The translations under genes and the position numbers were made by a program. This document shows, piece by piece, positions 6,694-7,131 of a stretch of 7,131 nt of DNA. The notes under the pieces are model-generated. The model made no database searches. It saw only the letters and a list, made by a program, of their open reading frames with translations, and was not told the origin of the DNA. How positions within the stretch are numbered: the stretch's first letter is position 1; each line of letters starts with the position of its first letter. Source of the DNA: Methylorubrum extorquens (lineage in GTDB: Bacteria; Pseudomonadota; Alphaproteobacteria; Rhizobiales; Beijerinckiaceae); assembly GCA_019695455.1 (NCBI GenBank), contig JAEUAC010000248.1:1-7131 (forward strand), read 5' to 3'.

Positions 6694-6828
6694 TCTCCCT
6701 GCCCGGAGGGGAGGGCCGAGCCGGGCCGCAGGCCCGCCCGGGGTGGGGTCGCGCGCCATCCGGAGAGCGCGTGGCCCCCTCCGTCAGCCGCTTCGCGGCC
6801 GCCACCTCCCCGTCCGGGGGAGGACGGG
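6694..6828. repeat. Multi-hairpin intergenic palindromic repeat (REP/RIME-like)
   Basis: The 184-bp gap between the ATPase and first permease is mostly filled by a string of short inverted repeats. CTCCC (6695-6699) pairs with GGGAG (6709-6713). CGGGCC (6722-6727) pairs with GGCCCG (6731-6736) around three bases. GCCGC (6787-6791) pairs with GCGGC (6795-6799) around TTC. CCTCCCC (6805-6811) pairs with GGGGAGG (6817-6823) around five bases. The outer ends are CTCCC-type palindromes facing each other. Phrases such as CCTCCGTCAGCCGCTTCGCG are, to my recognition, typical of dispersed palindromic repeats in Hyphomicrobiales genomes. Only one copy is in the window, so the repeat status rests on recognition and structure. 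Boundaries are approximate. Confidence 0.6.
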
Positions 6829-6841
6829 GCGCGGGCGCCGC

Positions 6842-7131
6842 TCACGTCGGCGCGTCCGCGAAGACGAGCGTGCGGTCGGGCACGGCCGAGAGCTGCACGG
6901 TCTCGCCCCGGCCGACCGGCCGGTCCGACCGGAAGTAGAGCTCCGCCCCGTCCGGGCCCGTCGCCGTGCCGAAGAAGGCGCGGCCGCGGTACTCGATCGC
7001 CGAGACGGTCGCGGGCAGCCCGGCGGCCTCGCCCGCGACGAGGTCCTCCGGCCGGATGGCCACGATCGCGCCCGCGCCGGCCGCCACCGGCTCGCGCACG
7101 AGGCCCGCGAGCCGCGCGCCCGCGACCTCGA
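6842..7131 (-). CDS. PotA-like ABC importer ATPase, C-terminal TOBE region (partial)
   Basis: The last 95 complete codons of a gene entering from the right edge and ending at TGA 6844-6842. The segment IVAIRPEDL is the conserved entry strand of the C-terminal TOBE domain in PotA/FbpC/UgpC-type ATPases. It is followed by ATVSAIEYRGRAFFGTATG and a strand carrying ELYFRSD, then GETVQLS and a closing DRTLVF. This domain lies after the nucleotide-binding domain and helps regulate or dock the ATPase. The Walker and signature motifs lie outside the window. The short in-frame GTG at 7099 is not a real start, because the frame stays open to the edge and the domain is already under way. It is upstream of the two permeases on the same strand and is inferred to power them. 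Confidence 0.85.
   Translation of the reverse strand, partial: EVAGARLAGLVREPVAAGAGAIVAIRPEDLVAGEAAGLPATVSAIEYRGRAFFGTATGPDGAELYFRSDRPVGRGETVQLSAVPDRTLVFADAPT

Noticed and set aside
5738..6805. A 356-codon upstream extension of the second permease frame, suggesting a fused protein
   Set aside because: The extension overlaps the first permease in another frame and is Arg/Pro-rich without membrane segments. The ATGA overlap at 5734-5737 gives a clean start.
6694..6828. Possible CRISPR array or IS end in the hairpin-rich gap
   Set aside because: The inverted repeats differ from each other, are not evenly spaced direct repeats with spacers, and no transposase or target duplication is seen.
6654..6845. 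A 63-codon minus-strand open frame in the ATPase-permease gap
   Set aside because: It is translated repeat DNA (Gly/Arg/Ser-rich) that overlaps the permease start in another frame.

Overview
The window is very GC-rich. Third codon positions are almost all G or C, and long spurious open frames sit opposite the real genes. Codon use, gene style and a palindromic intergenic repeat point to an alphaproteobacterium of the Hyphomicrobiales, most likely Methylobacterium or a relative. That placement is inference. No rRNA, tRNA, CRISPR array, IS element or phage gene was seen.

Layout. (1) Positions 1-132, minus strand: the first 44 codons of a small gene running off the left edge. It resembles the start of a Panacea/SocA-like (DUF4065) protein and is preceded by a promoter-like pair spaced for a leaderless transcript. 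(2) Positions 133-331: a divergent intergenic region with that promoter, a TTGACA box facing right and several short palindromes. (3) Positions 332-4866, plus strand: a complete five-gene branched-chain amino acid type (HAAT/LIV) ABC importer operon in the order binding protein, LivH, LivM, LivG, LivF. Gaps are 21 bp, 1 bp, a 1-bp overlap and a 4-bp overlap. (4) Positions 4867-4891: a 25-bp convergent gap with a GC-rich hairpin. (5) Positions 4892-7131, minus strand: a second ABC importer of the spermidine/putrescine/iron/phosphonate (PotABC-like) superfamily. In transcription order it has the C-terminal part of the ATPase (runs off the right edge), a first permease and a second permease. A multi-hairpin repeat lies between the ATPase and the first permease.

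How the genes work together. In the LIV operon the secreted periplasmic binding protein delivers a ligand (amino acid, amide or small organic acid; not decidable here) to the LivH/LivM channel, powered by LivG and LivF. In the second operon an ATPase with a TOBE regulatory domain drives two six-helix permeases. Its binding protein is not in the window, so the substrate is unknown.

Nothing here looks like a wholly new system. The points most worth checking are the predicted leaderless Panacea-type gene, the repeat inside the second transporter operon together with the start codon it obscures, and the palindromes next to the LIV promoter.
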